Shown one piece after another: positions 42,597-54,217 of a stretch of 64,000 nucleotides of DNA; positions within the stretch are counted from its first letter, which is position 1, and every line of letters starts with the position of its first letter. The translations under genes and the position numbers were made by a program. The notes below the pieces were generated by a model. That model was not told where the DNA came from. It made no database searches and worked only from the letters and a program-made list of their open reading frames with translations. Origin of the DNA: Actinernus sp. WN-2022 (taxonomy: Eukaryota; Cnidaria; Anthozoa; Actiniaria; Actinernidae); the NCBI GenBank assembly GCA_030867875.1, contig JAOWCC010001634.1, positions 138,032,365 to 138,096,364 of the forward strand, read 5' to 3'.

Positions 42597-45030
42597 CAAC
42601 CTCGTTTCGGACATTGCCGATGTGGACTATCTGTCTGGAAACGAAGGCCAAACCAACCTGGTTCCACTCGAAGGTCTCCCAACGTTCGTGGACGACGTAT
42701 ACGTGTTCGGCTATCTATCTCGCGAGGAAGTAGTCTACAAAGGCCGAAAGGTTCTACTATCCACAGGAGAAGGTGGGAAAGCGAAACAGGTGGTTGCAGC
42801 AATCCAACTCGCAATCCAAAACTCTACCCTATCGAGCAAATCCCTACACGCAGCCATTGTCCACACAGTTCGATCTACCACCACCGGTATTGTCTCTACA
42901 ACGATAGCCCGAATAGGAAACGACACAGAAAGCCGAGCACTCCAAGCATGGCGCAAGCTATATCCAGACAAAGAACCCGAGACCTACTTCGTCGCCAAGG
43001 TAGATGTATCGGAAATTCCAATGGAGCAACTACAAGATGCACTTGCAGGATTCGAAAGGAACCTCGAAATCGGCGGATACGGAATCTATTGCATAGACTA
43101 TACCCAAGACTTCTCGGGAGTACTAGATCGCCCAACCCTTGTGGACCATCTGGTGGAAAACGAAGGCATGCGAGAACAAGGAGACCTGGGCAGTGCAATG
43201 CGAGCCGACAGAGCAACCATCTTGGACAACACAGGCTCTGTTGGAAAACACGTTTGCACGTATCTTCGCACCACACCAACAGGCAAGACGATTCGTGCAA
43301 AGATATACAACAAGATAGTTTCCAATTTCGAAGCAGGAGAGATTCGAGAACCTTTTGGTGGCCACCTTGCAGACTATGTCGACTGCCCCAACGAACATCT
43401 TCGCAAAACATTCCAGCATCCGGATGTCCAGGCTAGAGGATGCACTCGAGTCGAAGTTTCGCTATATGCATGCCGCCTTGGCGAAGAGTTGTCTACCAAT
43501 ATAGGCAAAGAGCTGGTAGAGGGGGTTCTACAGACCTTGGGCCAAGATCTCTTCGTAGTACAACCACCATCCAGGCAATGGAAGAATCTCGCCCAAGAGC
43601 TGGACCGTTGTTGTATTCTTGCAGATCGGCCGTCCCACACAATATATGCAGTGTGGTATGCCCATTCCAAGACGAAGAGGGTAGCAGGAGTGCGGGTAGC
43701 TCCTACAGCAGCCATATGCGACAACGACCAGTACTGGGAGAAAGCAGTACAATGGACGATTTCCGAGTTTGGTTTCCGATGCTGCCCAATATTTCGTGTG
43801 GATATTCTAGAGGCCACAGACGATGGCATCGACATAGGTCCACTTCGCTGCTACACAAAAGCAGCCAACACTTCTACTATTCTTGCTGCCAGCAAACACC
43901 CAGTGCAGAAACACACCAACTGCCTTCCACCAAGCCAACTGCTTCCAGAAACCACCCAAGTAGCATGGATATGGCGAGAAAAACACACAAACCATGCTAT
44001 AGGGAAAGAAAAGATTCGATGGCCACTAGAAGAAATACCCACAGATAGAGAAATATCGATGCTATCTACACACCATAGGATAGCTAGATTGTTGGCTATT
44101 GCAGATGCGAAGAAGGCCGAGTTGTGGCGTCGTAGAGTTGTCGAAGAACAAGTTGCACTTCGAGCGAAAAGGATAGAAGAGATCGCGAACATAGAACGCT
44201 TCCTATCTGGAAAGAGAGCTTTCGAAGCAAAAGCAGCCAAGGTCGTAGGCAGGATAGAGATAGCCGCGAAAAACCCAACCTACAAGCTAGACTACTTTCT
44301 TCCCCACACCAACTTTCGTGTCCTAGGATTCCGAAGATGCAAAAGCCAGTATGGCAATACAGCCAGAATCTTTGTAGATGTCGAGGTGCCAGGGTGCGAC
44401 GTACGAGAGGATATGGCCATATGGAGCACAAAAGGACTGTCGACTATACTCGACAAACTCGAGGGCAACTTCTCGCAGGCCAACCAACTATACTACCTAG
44501 TCCAACTATCCCCAAACAAACCAACCTTTCGTTTCCAAACCCAACCGGCGAAAAAGTTCTATGCCAACAACAAACAAATCGAATGGATTCCCATATCTAT
44601 GCAAGAGACCCCAAACCCAGCAGACAAGCCTTTGGTAGAAGCCCTATTGCAAAAAGCCAACGAGGCATACAACGAGCTTCGTAGACACCCACGCAACCTT
44701 GCTATTGTACCAGCACCCAAAAGAACAGAGTGCAACAAAGCAGTCGATCTAGCTACAGGCGAGTACATTTGCTTCCTATATTCGCAAGCAACCTTCCGAG
44801 GTAGTCCAAGAACTATTCTACATCTTCTTCCTGCAGATAGCGAAGGCGAGCCTACCACCGACGAAGATATGCCTACATATGGTTTCTTCCTAGAGCGAGA
44901 ACTAGAAGCAATTGGCACAACAAACTTGGAACGGGCTCTAGCTCCACTTCGCTGCTATCTTGGAGACATTCGAACCACACCAAACAAGAAGAAGGACAGA
45001 CTTGCCACCATATCTATCTGCCAAGACTAG
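42505..45030 (+). CDS. Orphan 841-aa protein of the palindromic element, possible replication initiator
   Basis: I chose the ATG at 42505 (AACATGG, a good initiation context); the frame is open further upstream without an ATG. Not recognised as any transposase, and no HUH or DDE pattern was found. Residues about 190-320 resemble the core of Rep_trans / phage gpII rolling-circle initiators: YGIYCIDYTQDF (two Asp, 198 and 202), then TGKTIRAKIYNK (R264, Y268, K270), then GCTRVEVSLYA (R315, E317). Those families use acidic residues rather than HUH to hold metal. Residues about 540-615 are a charged helical stretch (RRRVVEEQVALRAKRIEEI). Codon use, rich in TTCGAA and CGA, differs from the host exons. 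The same frame is open in copy 2 (3 amino-acid differences seen). It ends 17 bp inside the convergent small gene. Confidence 0.7.
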   Translation: MAAIHATFESMGLRVEKNTALHLLQENTYDSNLVSDIADVDYLSGNEGQTNLVPLEGLPTFVDDVYVFGYLSREEVVYKGRKVLLSTGEGGKAKQVVAAIQLAIQNSTLSSKSLHAAIVHTVRSTTTGIVSTTIARIGNDTESRALQAWRKLYPDKEPETYFVAKVDVSEIPMEQLQDALAGFERNLEIGGYGIYCIDYTQDFSGVLDRPTLVDHLVENEGMREQGDLGSAMRADRATILDNTGSVGKHVCTYLRTTPTGKTIRAKIYNKIVSNFEAGEIREPFGGHLADYVDCPNEHLRKTFQHPDVQARGCTRVEVSLYACRLGEELSTNIGKELVEGVLQTLGQDLFVVQPPSRQWKNLAQELDRCCILADRPSHTIYAVWYAHSKTKRVAGVRVAPTAAICDNDQYWEKAVQWTISEFGFRCCPIFRVDILEATDDGIDIGPLRCYTKAANTSTILAASKHPVQKHTNCLPPSQLLPETTQVAWIWREKHTNHAIGKEKIRWPLEEIPTDREISMLSTHHRIARLLAIADAKKAELWRRRVVEEQVALRAKRIEEIANIERFLSGKRAFEAKAAKVVGRIEIAAKNPTYKLDYFLPHTNFRVLGFRRCKSQYGNTARIFVDVEVPGCDVREDMAIWSTKGLSTILDKLEGNFSQANQLYYLVQLSPNKPTFRFQTQPAKKFYANNKQIEWIPISMQETPNPADKPLVEALLQKANEAYNELRRHPRNLAIVPAPKRTECNKAVDLATGEYICFLYSQATFRGSPRTILHLLPADSEGEPTTDEDMPTYGFFLERELEAIGTTNLERALAPLRCYLGDIRTTPNKKKDRLATISICQD

Positions 45031-45364
45031 CCAGACGTTCGAATGCCGGACTATCTGGCCATGGCAAAACAAGACCATCCTCGTTGCACAACGAAGGAGT
45101 CTCGAAGTCTACATCTCGCACAAGATACAATGGACCGAGAGCAAGAGAATCGCATAGCGATTTCCCCACACTTTCTATTCCAACATCTTCCACACCTACA
45201 TAGCACAAAATACCTTCTCCCTTTTTCGACGATGCAAGATATGCCTCCAAAGACATCCGGGTCGCACCCGAAGACACTGCCGTAGCCATGGCTTCCTTCC
45301 AGGCCCGTATTGGATAGAACATTGGCCACTTTCCCCAAGAACCGTACATTCGTAGAATATCCAT
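45014..45364 (-). CDS. Convergent 116-aa protein of the palindromic element
   Basis: Minus-strand frame from a Met at 45364, tail-to-tail with the 841-codon gene with a 17-bp overlap. Starts MDILRMYGSWGKWPMFYPIR. Balanced composition with several Trp, Cys and acidic residues (CYVGVEDVGIESVGKSLCD), unlike random sequence. It is open in all four arms seen in the window with at most one residue change (Glu here, Gln in the other three, near the C-terminus). No signal peptide, membrane segment or known domain. TATA-like words (TATATGTATATG) lie about 60-70 bp upstream at 45,400-45,421. Function unknown. Confidence 0.5.
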   Translation of the reverse strand: MDILRMYGSWGKWPMFYPIRAWKEAMATAVSSGATRMSLEAYLASSKKGEGILCYVGVEDVGIESVGKSLCDSLALGPLYLVRDVDFETPSLCNEDGLVLPWPDSPAFERLASLGR

Positions 45365-45431
45365 ATTGCCATATACCTACATATAGCCATTCTCCAAAAG
45401 GGAATACATATACATATACGCGCTGCGAGAT

Positions 45432-46870
45432 CTACGATCCTATTGCAAAGCTACGATTCTATTGCAAAGCTACGATTCTATTGCAAAGCTACGATTCTAT
45501 TGCAAAGCTACGATTCTACTGCAAAGCTACGATTCTACTGCAAAGCTACGATTCTACTGCAAAGCTACGATTCTATTGCAAAGCTACGATTCTATTGCAA
45601 AGCTACGATTCTATTGCAAAGCTACGATTCTACTGCAAAGCTACGATTCTATTGCAAAGCTACGATTCTATTGCAAAGCTACGATTCTATTGCAAAGCTA
45701 CGATTCTATTGCAAAGCTACGATTCTATTGCAAAGCTACGATTCTATTGCAAAGCTACGATTCTATTGCAAATCTACGATTCTATTGCATAGCTACGATT
45801 CTATTGCAAAGCTACGATTCTACTGCACAGCTACGATTCTATTGCAAAGCTACGATTCTATTGCAAAGCTATGATTCTATTGCAAAGCTACGATTCTATT
45901 GCAAAGCTACGATTCTATTGCACAGCTACGATTCTATTGCACAGCTACGATTCTATTGCAAAGCTACGATTCTATTGCAAAGCTACGATTCTAATGCAAA
46001 GCTACGATTCTATTGCAAAGCTACGATTCTATTGCAAAGCTACGATTCTACTGCAAAGCTACGATTCCACTGCAAAGCTACGATTCCACTGCAAAGCAAC
46101 GATTCTACTGCAAAGCTACGATTCTACTGCAAAGCTACGATTCTATTGCAAAGCTACGATTCTATTGCAAAGCTACGATTCTATTGCACAGCTACGATTC
46201 TATTGCAAAGCTACGATTCTATTGCAAAGCTACGATTCTATTGCAAAGCTACGATTCTATTGCACAGCTACGATTCTATTGCAAAGCTACGATTCTATTG
46301 CAAAGCTACGATTCTATTGCAAAGCTACGATTCTATTGCAAAGCTACGATTCTATTGCAAAGCTACGATTCTATTGCAAAGCTACGATTCTACTGCAAAG
46401 CTACGATTCTACTGCAAAGCTACGATTCTACTGCAAAGCTACGATTCTACTGCAAAGCTACGATTCTACTGCAAAGCTACGATTCTACTGCAAAGCTACG
46501 ATTCTATTGCACAGCTACGATTCTATTGCAAAGCTACGATTCTATTGCACAGCTACGATTCTATTGCAAAGCTACGATTCTATTGCAAAGCTACGATTCT
46601 ATTGCAAATCTACGATTCTATTGCAAAGCTACGATTCTAGTGCAAAGCTACGATTCTATTGCAAAGCTACGATTCTATTGCAAAGCTACGATTCTATTGC
46701 AAAGCTACGATTCTATTGCAAAGCTACGATTCTATTGCAAAGCTACGATTCTATTGCAAAGCTACGATTCTATTGCAAAGCTACGATTCTATTGCAAAGC
46801 TACGATTCTATTGCAAAGCTACGATTCTATTGCAAAGCTACGATTCTATTGCAAAGCTACAATTCTATCG
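45432..46870 (+). repeat. 19-bp minisatellite, about 75 copies
   Basis: Unit TTGCAAAGCTACGATTCTA with variants (TACTGC, TGCACAGC, AAATC). Since 19 is not a multiple of three and the unit has no plus-strand stop, all three plus frames stay open for long distances. These frames are shadows. Confidence 0.95.
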
Positions 46871-48300
46871 CAAAAATAGAAAACAGTAGCATCGCAAAAA
46901 AAGAAAACAGTAGCACCGCAAAAAAAAATAGAAAACAGTAGCATCGCAAAAATAGAAAACAGTAGCATCGCAAAAAATAGAAAACAGTAGCATCGCAAAA
47001 AATAGAAAGCAGTAGCATCGCAAAAGTAGAAAACAAGTAGCATCGCAAAAAATAGAAAACGGTAGCATCGCCAAAAAAATAATAGAAAACAGTAGCATCG
47101 CAAAAATAGAAAACAAGTAGCATCGCAAAAAAAATAGAAAACGGTAGCATCGCAAAAGTAGAAAACAAGTAGCATCGCAAAAAATAGAAAACGGTAGCAT
47201 CGCAAAAAATAGAAAACGGTAGCATCGCAAAAAATAGAAAGCAGTAGCATCGCAAAAATAGAAAACAGTAGCATCGCCAAAAAAAAATAGAAAACAGTAG
47301 CATCGCAAAAATAGAAAACAGTAGCATCGCAAAAAATAGAAAACAGTAGCATCGCAAAAATAGAAAACAGTAGCATCGCAAAAAAAAGAAAACAGTAGCA
47401 TCGCAAAAAATAGAAAGCAGTAGCATCGTAAAAGTAGAAAACAAGTAGCATCGCAAAAAATAGAAAACGGTAGCATCGCAAAAGTAGAAAACAAGTAGCA
47501 TCGCAAAAAATAGAAAACGGTAGCATCGCAAAAAATAGAAAACGGTAGCATCGCAAAAAATAGAAAGCAGTAGCATCGCAAAAAAAAAAAATAGAAAACA
47601 GTAGCATCGCAAAAAAAAAAAATAGAAAACAGTAGCATCGCAAAAATAGAAAACAGTAGCATCGCAAAAAATAGAAAGCAGTAGCATCGCAAAAATAGAA
47701 AACGGTAGCATCGCAAAAAAAAAAATTTGAAAACAGTAGCATCGCAAAAAATAGAAAACAGTAGCATCGCAAAAAAATAGAAAACAGTAGCATCGCAAAA
47801 ATAGAAAACAGTAGCATTGCAAAAAAATAGAAAGCAGTAGCATCGCAAAAATAGAAAACAGTAGCATCGCAAAAGTAGAAAACAAGTAGCATCGCAAAAA
47901 TAGAAAACAAGTAGCATCGCAAAAATAGAAAACAGTAGCATCGCAAAAGTAGAAAACAAGTAGCATCGCAAAAATAGAAAACAAGTAGCATCGCAAAAGT
48001 AGAAAACAAGTAGCATCGCAAAAAATAGAAAACAAGTAGCATCGCAAAAATAGAAAACAAGTAGCATCGCAAAAGTAGAAAACAAGTAGCATCGCAAAAA
48101 TAGAAAACAAGTAGCATCGCAAAAGTAGAAAACAAGTAGCATCGCAAAAAATAGAAAACAAGTAGCATCGCAAAAATAGAAAACAAGTAGCATCGCAAAA
48201 GTAGAAAACAAGTAGCATCGCAAAAGTAGAAAACAAGTAGCATCGCAAAAATAGAAAACAAGTAGCATCGCAAAAATAGAAAACAAATGGCACGAAAATG
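46871..48300 (+). repeat. Roughly 24-bp minisatellite with variable A-run
   Basis: Core GAAAACAGTAGCATCGC joined by A-runs of 4-12. A second type has AAGTAGAAAACAAGTAGC. It is open on the minus strand in all frames, giving long Phe/Cys/Leu-rich shadow ORFs up to 583 codons. Confidence 0.95.
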
Positions 48301-48619
48301 GATAGAAAACAAATAGCACCGCAAAAATAGAAAACAAATGGCACGAAAATGGATAGAAAACAAATACCACCGCAAATAGATAGATCGCGGGCGCAAATAG
48401 ATAGAAAACAATCGACACCACAAAAAAAAAAAAATAGAAAAACGAATGGTACCAAGGAAAATCGGGAGAAACCACAGGATTTCCAAGGTCGCAGGGCACC
48501 TACATATGTACAAGTTCCACCACAGGACACCAGCAAGGTCGCATCTATGCGTACCAAGCACAACAACACGTTTCCAACGAGGTTCCAACAAGGTCACAAC
48601 AAGGTCGCATCTACGCCCT
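48301..48619. other. Inner arm segment
   Basis: Degenerate continuation of the 24-bp repeat (GCACGAAAATGGATAG words), then about 190 bp of unique sequence with AACAAGGTCGCATCTA repeated twice. No gene supported. Confidence 0.5.
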
Positions 48620-48770
48620 GCTAGACATTCGCTAGATATTTGCTAGATGTTTGCTAGACATTCGCTAGACATTTGCTAGACATTCGCTAGATGTTTGCTA
48701 GACATTTTTCTAGACATTCGCTAGACATTCGCTAGATGTTTGCTAGACATTTGCTAGACATTTGCTAGAC
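48620..48770. repeat. Central spacer of 11-bp repeats
   Basis: About 13 copies of GCTAGACATTC and variants (GCTAGATGTTT). It is the only part of copy 1 that is not mirrored, so it separates the two arms of the palindrome. Confidence 0.9.
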
Positions 48771-49100
48771 GGGGCGTAGATGCGACCTTGTTGTGACCTT
48801 GTTGGAACCTCGTTGGAAACTTGTTGTTGTGCTTGGTACGCATAGATGCGACCTTGCTGGTGTCCTGTGGTGGAACTTGTACATATGTAGGTGCCCTGCG
48901 ACCTTGGAAATCCTGTGGTTTCTCCCGATTTTCCTTGGTACCATTCGTTTTTCTATCTTTTTTTTTTTTGTGGTGTCGATTGTTTTCTATCTATTTGCGC
49001 CCGCGATCTATCTATTTGCGGTGGTATTTGTTTTCTATCCATTTTCGTGCCATTTGTTTTCTATTTTTGCGGTGCTATTTGTTTTCTATCCATTTTCGTG
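48771..49100. other. Inner segment of the right arm
   Basis: Inverse of 48,301-48,619, same content. No gene supported. Confidence 0.5.
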
Positions 49101-50053
49101 CCATTTGTTTTCTATTTTTGCGATGCTACTTGTTTTCTATTTTTGCGATGCTACTTGTTTTCTACTTTTGCGATGCTACTTGTTTTCTACTTTTGAGATG
49201 CTACTGCTTTCTATTTTTTGCGATGCTACTTGTTTTCTATTTTTTGCGATGCTACTTGTTTTCTACTTTTGCGATGCTACTTGTTTTCTATTTTTGCGAT
49301 GCTACTTGTTTTCTACTTTTGCGATGCTACTGTTTTCTATTTTTGCGATGCTACTTGTTTTCTATTTTTGCGATGCTACTTGTTTTCTACTTTTGCGATG
49401 CTACTGTTTTCTATTTTTGCGATGCTACTGCTTTCTATTTTTTTGCGATGCTACTGTTTTCTATTTTTGCGATGCTACCGTTTTCTATTTTTTGCGATGC
49501 TACCGTTTTCTAATTTTTGCGATGCTACTTGTTTTCTACTTTTGCGATGCTACTGTTTTCTATTTTTTTTTGGCGATGCTACTGTTTTCTATTTTTGCGA
49601 TGCTACTGTTTTCTATTTTTGCGATGCTACTGTTTTCTATTTTTTTTTGGCGATGCTACTGTTTTCTATTTTTGCGATGCTACTGCTTTCTATTTTTGCG
49701 ATGCTACCGTTTTCTATTTTTGCGATGCTACTGCTTTCTATTTTTGCGATGCTACCGTTTTCTATTTTTTGCGATGCTACCGTTTTCTAATTTTTGCGAT
49801 GCTACTTGTTTTCTACTTTTGCGATGCTACCGTTTTCTATTTTTTTTGCGATGCTACTTGTTTTCTATTTTTGCGATGCTACTGTTTTCTATTATTTTTT
49901 TGGCGATGCTACCGTTTTCTATTTTTTGCGATGCTACCGTTTTCTAATTTTTGCGATGCTACTTGTTTTCTATTTTTGCGATGCTACTTGTTTTCTACTT
50001 TTGCGATGCTACTGCTTTCTATTTTTTGCGATGCTACTGTTTTCTATTTTTGC
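49101..50053 (-). repeat. Roughly 24-bp minisatellite, right arm
   Basis: Inverse of the array at 46,871-48,300 but about 480 bp shorter, so the two arms have changed copy number independently. Confidence 0.95.
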
Positions 50054-51530
50054 GATAGAATTGTAGCTTTGCAATAGAATCGTAGCTTTGCAATAGAATC
50101 GTAGCTTTGCAATAGAATCGTAGCTTTGCAATAGAATCGTAGCTTTGCAATAGAATCGTAGCTTTGCAATAGAATCGTAGCTTTGCAATAGAATCGTAGC
50201 TTTGCAATAGAATCGTAGCTTTGCAATAGAATCGTAGCTTTGCAATAGAATCGTAGCTTTGCACTAGAATCGTAGCTTTGCAATAGAATCGTAGCTTTGC
50301 ACTAGAATCGTAGCTTTGCAATAGAATCGTAGATTTGCAATAGAATCGTAGCTTTGCAATAGAATCGTAGCTTTGCAATAGAATCGTAGCTGTGCAATAG
50401 AATCGTAGCTTTGCAATAGAATCGTAGCTTTGCAGTAGAATCGTAGCTTTGCAGTAGAATCGTAGCTTTGCAGTAGAATCGTAGCTTTGCAGTAGAATCG
50501 TAGCTTTGCAGTAGAATCGTAGCTTTGCAGTAGAATCGTAGCTTTGCACTAGAATCGTAGCTTTGCACTAGAATCGTAGCTTTGCAATAGAATCGTAGCT
50601 TTGCAATAGAATCGTAGCTTTGCAATAGAATCGTAGCTTTGCAATAGAATCGTAGCTTTGCAATAGAATCGTAGCTTTGCAATAGAATCGTAGCTGTGCA
50701 ATAGAATCGTAGATTTGCAATAGAATCGTAGCTTTGCAATAGAATCGTAGCTTTGCAATAGAATCGTAGCTGTGCAATAGAATCGTAGCTTTGCAATAGA
50801 ATCGTAGCTTTGCAATAGAATCGTAGCTTTGCAGTAGAATCGTAGCTTTGCAGTAGAATCGTTGCTTTGCAGTGGAATCGTAGCTTTGCAGTAGAATCGT
50901 AGCTTTGCAGTAGAATCGTAGCTTTGCAATAGAATCGTAGCTTTGCAATAGAATCGTAGCTTTGCATTAGAATCGTAGCTTTGCAATAGAATCGTAGCTT
51001 TGCAATAGAATCGTAGCTGTGCAATAGAATCGTAGCTGTGCAATAGAATCGTAGCTTTGCAATAGAATCGTAGCTTTGCAATAGAATCGTAGCTTTGCAA
51101 TAGAATCGTAGCTTTGCAATAGAATCGTAGCTGTGCAGTAGAATCGTAGCTTTGCAGTAGAATCGTAGCTGTGCAATAGAATCGTAGATTTGCAATAGAA
51201 TCGTAGCTTTGCAATAGAATCGTAGCTTTGCAATAGAATCGTAGCTTTGCAATAGAATCGTAGCTTTGCAATAGAATCGTAGCTTTGCAATAGAATCGTA
51301 GCTTTGCAATAGAATCGTAGCTTTGCAATAGAATCGTAGCTTTGCAATAGAATCGTAGCTTTGCAATAGAATCGTAGCTTTGCAATAGAATCGTAGCTTT
51401 GCAATAGAATCGTAGCTTTGCAGTAGAATCGTAGCTTTGCAGTAGAATCGTAGCTTTGCAGTAGAATCGTAGCTTTGCAATAGAATCGTAGCTTTGCAAT
51501 AGAATCGTAGCTTTGCAATAGGATCGTAGA
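50054..51530 (-). repeat. 19-bp minisatellite, right arm
   Basis: Inverse of the array at 45,432-46,870, about 77 copies, with a partly different order of variants. Confidence 0.95.
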
Positions 51531-51596
51531 TCTCGCAGCGCGTATATGTATATGTATTCCCTTTTGGAGAATGGCTATATGTAGGTATATGGCAAT

Positions 51597-51947
51597 ATGG
51601 ATATTCTACGAATGTACGGTTCTTGGGGAAAGTGGCCAATGTTCTATCCAATACGGGCCTGGAAGGAAGCCATGGCTACGGCAGTGTCTTCGGGTGCGAC
51701 CCGGATGTCTTTGGAGGCATATCTTGCATCGTCGAAAAAGGGAGAAGGTATTTTGTGCTATGTAGGTGTGGAAGATGTTGGAATAGAAAGTGTGGGGAAA
51801 TCGCTATGCGATTCTCTTGCTCTCGGTCCATTGTATCTTGTGCGAGATGTAGACTTCGAGACTCCTTCGTTGTGCAACGAGGATGGTCTTGTTTTGCCAT
51901 GGCCAGATAGTCCGGCATTCCAACGTCTGGCTAGTCTTGGCAGATAG
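51597..51947 (+). CDS. 116-aa protein, right-arm copy
   Basis: Same protein as at 45014-45364, open throughout, with Gln at the one variable position. It remains intact although the neighbouring large gene in this arm is broken. Confidence 0.5.
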   Translation: MDILRMYGSWGKWPMFYPIRAWKEAMATAVSSGATRMSLEAYLASSKKGEGILCYVGVEDVGIESVGKSLCDSLALGPLYLVRDVDFETPSLCNEDGLVLPWPDSPAFQRLASLGR

Positions 51948-54217
51948 ATATGGTGGCAAGTCTGTCCTTCTTCTTGTTTGGTGTGGTTCGAATGTCTCCA
52001 AGATAGCAGCGAAGTGGAGCTAGAGCCCGTTCCAAGTTTGTTGTGCCAATTGCTTCTAGTTCTCGCTCTAGGAAGAAACCATATGTAGGCATCTCTTCGT
52101 CGGTGGTAGGCTCGCCATCGCTATCTGCAGGAAGAAGATGTAGAATAGTTCTTGGACTACCTCGGAAGGTTGCTTGCGAATACAGGAAGCAAATGTACTC
52201 GCCTGTAGCTAGATCGACTGCTTTGTTGCACTCTGTTCTTTTGGGTGCTTGTACAATAGCAAGGTTGCGTGGGTGTCTACGAAGCTCGTTGTATGCCTCG
52301 TTGGCTTTTTGCAATAGGGCTTCTACCAAAGGCTTGTCTGCTGGGTTTGGGGTCTCTTGCATAGATATGGGAATCCATTCGATTTGTTTGTTGTTGGCAT
52401 TTTCGCCGGTTGGGTTTGGAAACGAAAGGTTGGTTTGTTTGGGGATAGTTGGACTAGGTAGTATAGTTGGTTGGCCTGCGAGAAGTTGCCCTCGAGTTTG
52501 TCGAGTATAGTCGACAGTCCTTTTGTGCTCCATATGGCCATATCCTCTCGTACGTCGCACCCTGGCACCTCGACATCTACAAAGATTCTGGCTGTATTGC
52601 CATACTGGCTTTTGCATCTTCGGAATCCTAGGACACGAAAGTTGGTGTGGGGAAGAAAGTAGTCTAGCTTGTAGGTTGGGTTTTTCGCGGCTATCTCTAT
52701 CCTGCCTACGACCTTGGCTGCTTTTGCTTCGAAAGCTCTCTTTCCAGATAGGAAGCGTTCTATGTTCGCGATCTCTTCTATCCTTTTCGCTCGAAGTGCA
52801 ACTTGTTCTTCGACAACTCTACGACGCCACAACTCGGCCTTCTTCGCATCTGCAATAGCCAACAATCTAGCTATCCTATGGTGTGTAGATAGCATCGATA
52901 TTTCTCTATCTGTGGGTATTTCTTCTAGTGGCCATCGAATCTTTTCTTTCCCTATAGCATGGTTTGTGTGTTTTTCTCGCCATATCCATGCTACTTGGGT
53001 GGTTTCTGGAAGCAGTTGGCTTGGTGGAAGGCAGTTGGTGTGTTTCTGCACTGGGTGTTTGCTGGCAGCAAGAATAGTAGAAGTGTTGGCTGCTTTTGTG
53101 TAGCAGCGAAGTGGACCTATGTCGATGCCATCGTCTGTGGCCTCTAGAATATCCACACGAAATATTGGGCAGCATCGGAAACCAAACTCGGAAATCGTCC
53201 ATTGTACTGCTTTCTCCCAGTACTGGTAGACAACTCTTCGCCAAGGCGGCATGCATATAGCGAAACTTCGACTCGAGTGCATCCTCTAGCCTGGACATCC
53301 GGATGCTGGAATGTTTTGCGAAGATGTTCGTTGGGGCAGTCGACATAGTCTGCAAGGTGGCCACCAAAAGGTTCTCGAATCTCTCCTGCTTCGAAATTGG
53401 AATCTATCTTGTTGTATATCTTTGCACGAATCGTCTTGCCTGTTGGTGTGGTGCGAAGATACGTGCAAACGTGTTTTCCAACAGAGCCTGTGTTGTCCAA
53501 GATGGTTGCTCTGTCGGCTCGCATTGCACTGCCCAGGTCTCCTTGTTCTCGCATGCCTTCGTTTTCCACCAGATGGTCCACAAGGGTTGGGCGATCTAGT
53601 ACTCCCGAGAAGTCTTGGGTATAGTCTATGCAATAGATTCCGTATCCGCCGATTTCGAGGTTCCTTTCGAATCCTGCAAGTGCATCTTGTAGTTGCTCCA
53701 TTGGAATTTCCGATACATCTACCTTGGCGACGAAGTAGGTCTCGGGTTCTTTGTCTGGATATAGCTTGCGCCATGCTTGGAGTGCTCGGCTTTCTGTGTC
53801 GTTTTCTATTCGGGCTATCGTTGTAGAGACAATACCGGTGGTGGTAGATCGAACTGTGTGGACAATGGCTGCGTGTAGGGATTTGCTCGATAGGGTAGAG
53901 TTTTGGATTGCGAGTTGGATTGCTGCAACCACCTGTTTCGCTTTCCCACCTTCTCCTGTGGATAGTAGAACCTTTCGGCCTTTGTAGACTACTTCCTCGC
54001 GAGATAGATAGCCGAACACGTATACGTCGTCCACGAACGTTGGGAGACCTTCGAGTGGAACCAGGTTGGTTTGGCCTTCGTTTCCAGACAGATAGTCCAC
54101 ATCGGCAATGTCCGAAACGAGGTTGCTATCGTAGGTATTCTCTTGTAGGAGATGGAGGGCTGTGTTCTTCTCCACACGAAGTCCCATGCTTTCGAATGTT
54201 GCGTGGATAGCTGCCAT
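51931..54217 (-). pseudogene. Right-arm copy of the 841-codon gene, broken
   Basis: Starts at the same ATG (54217-54215). Relative to the left arm it lacks 232 bp (left-arm bases 43499-43730) between two ACCA words, a microhomology-type deletion that shifts the frame after LSTS. It also lacks 7 bp (AAGTTCT type) near 52,398, a second frameshift. It keeps the putative initiator-like core (residues 190-320) but loses the region after it. One private change is Val to Asp after YNKI. Confidence 0.9.

Noticed and set aside
42896..43411. Minus-strand ORFs of 75-171 codons opposite the 841-codon gene
   Set aside because: Antisense shadows; the plus frame is far longer and is kept intact in both left arms.
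45432..46941. Long plus-strand ORFs (up to 392 codons) of LLQSYDSIAKL-type repeats
   Set aside because: They are the stop-free 19-bp minisatellite read in three frames; all frames give the same repeat peptide and there is no start context or other domain.
46846..50077. Long ORFs (up to 583 codons) rich in Phe, Cys and Leu resembling membrane proteins
   Set aside because: They are the 24-bp minisatellite read on its stop-free strand in several frames; unit length varies, so frames drift at random.
45432..51530. CRISPR-like array of short direct repeats
   Set aside because: The units are directly adjacent with no unique spacers, and the context is eukaryotic.
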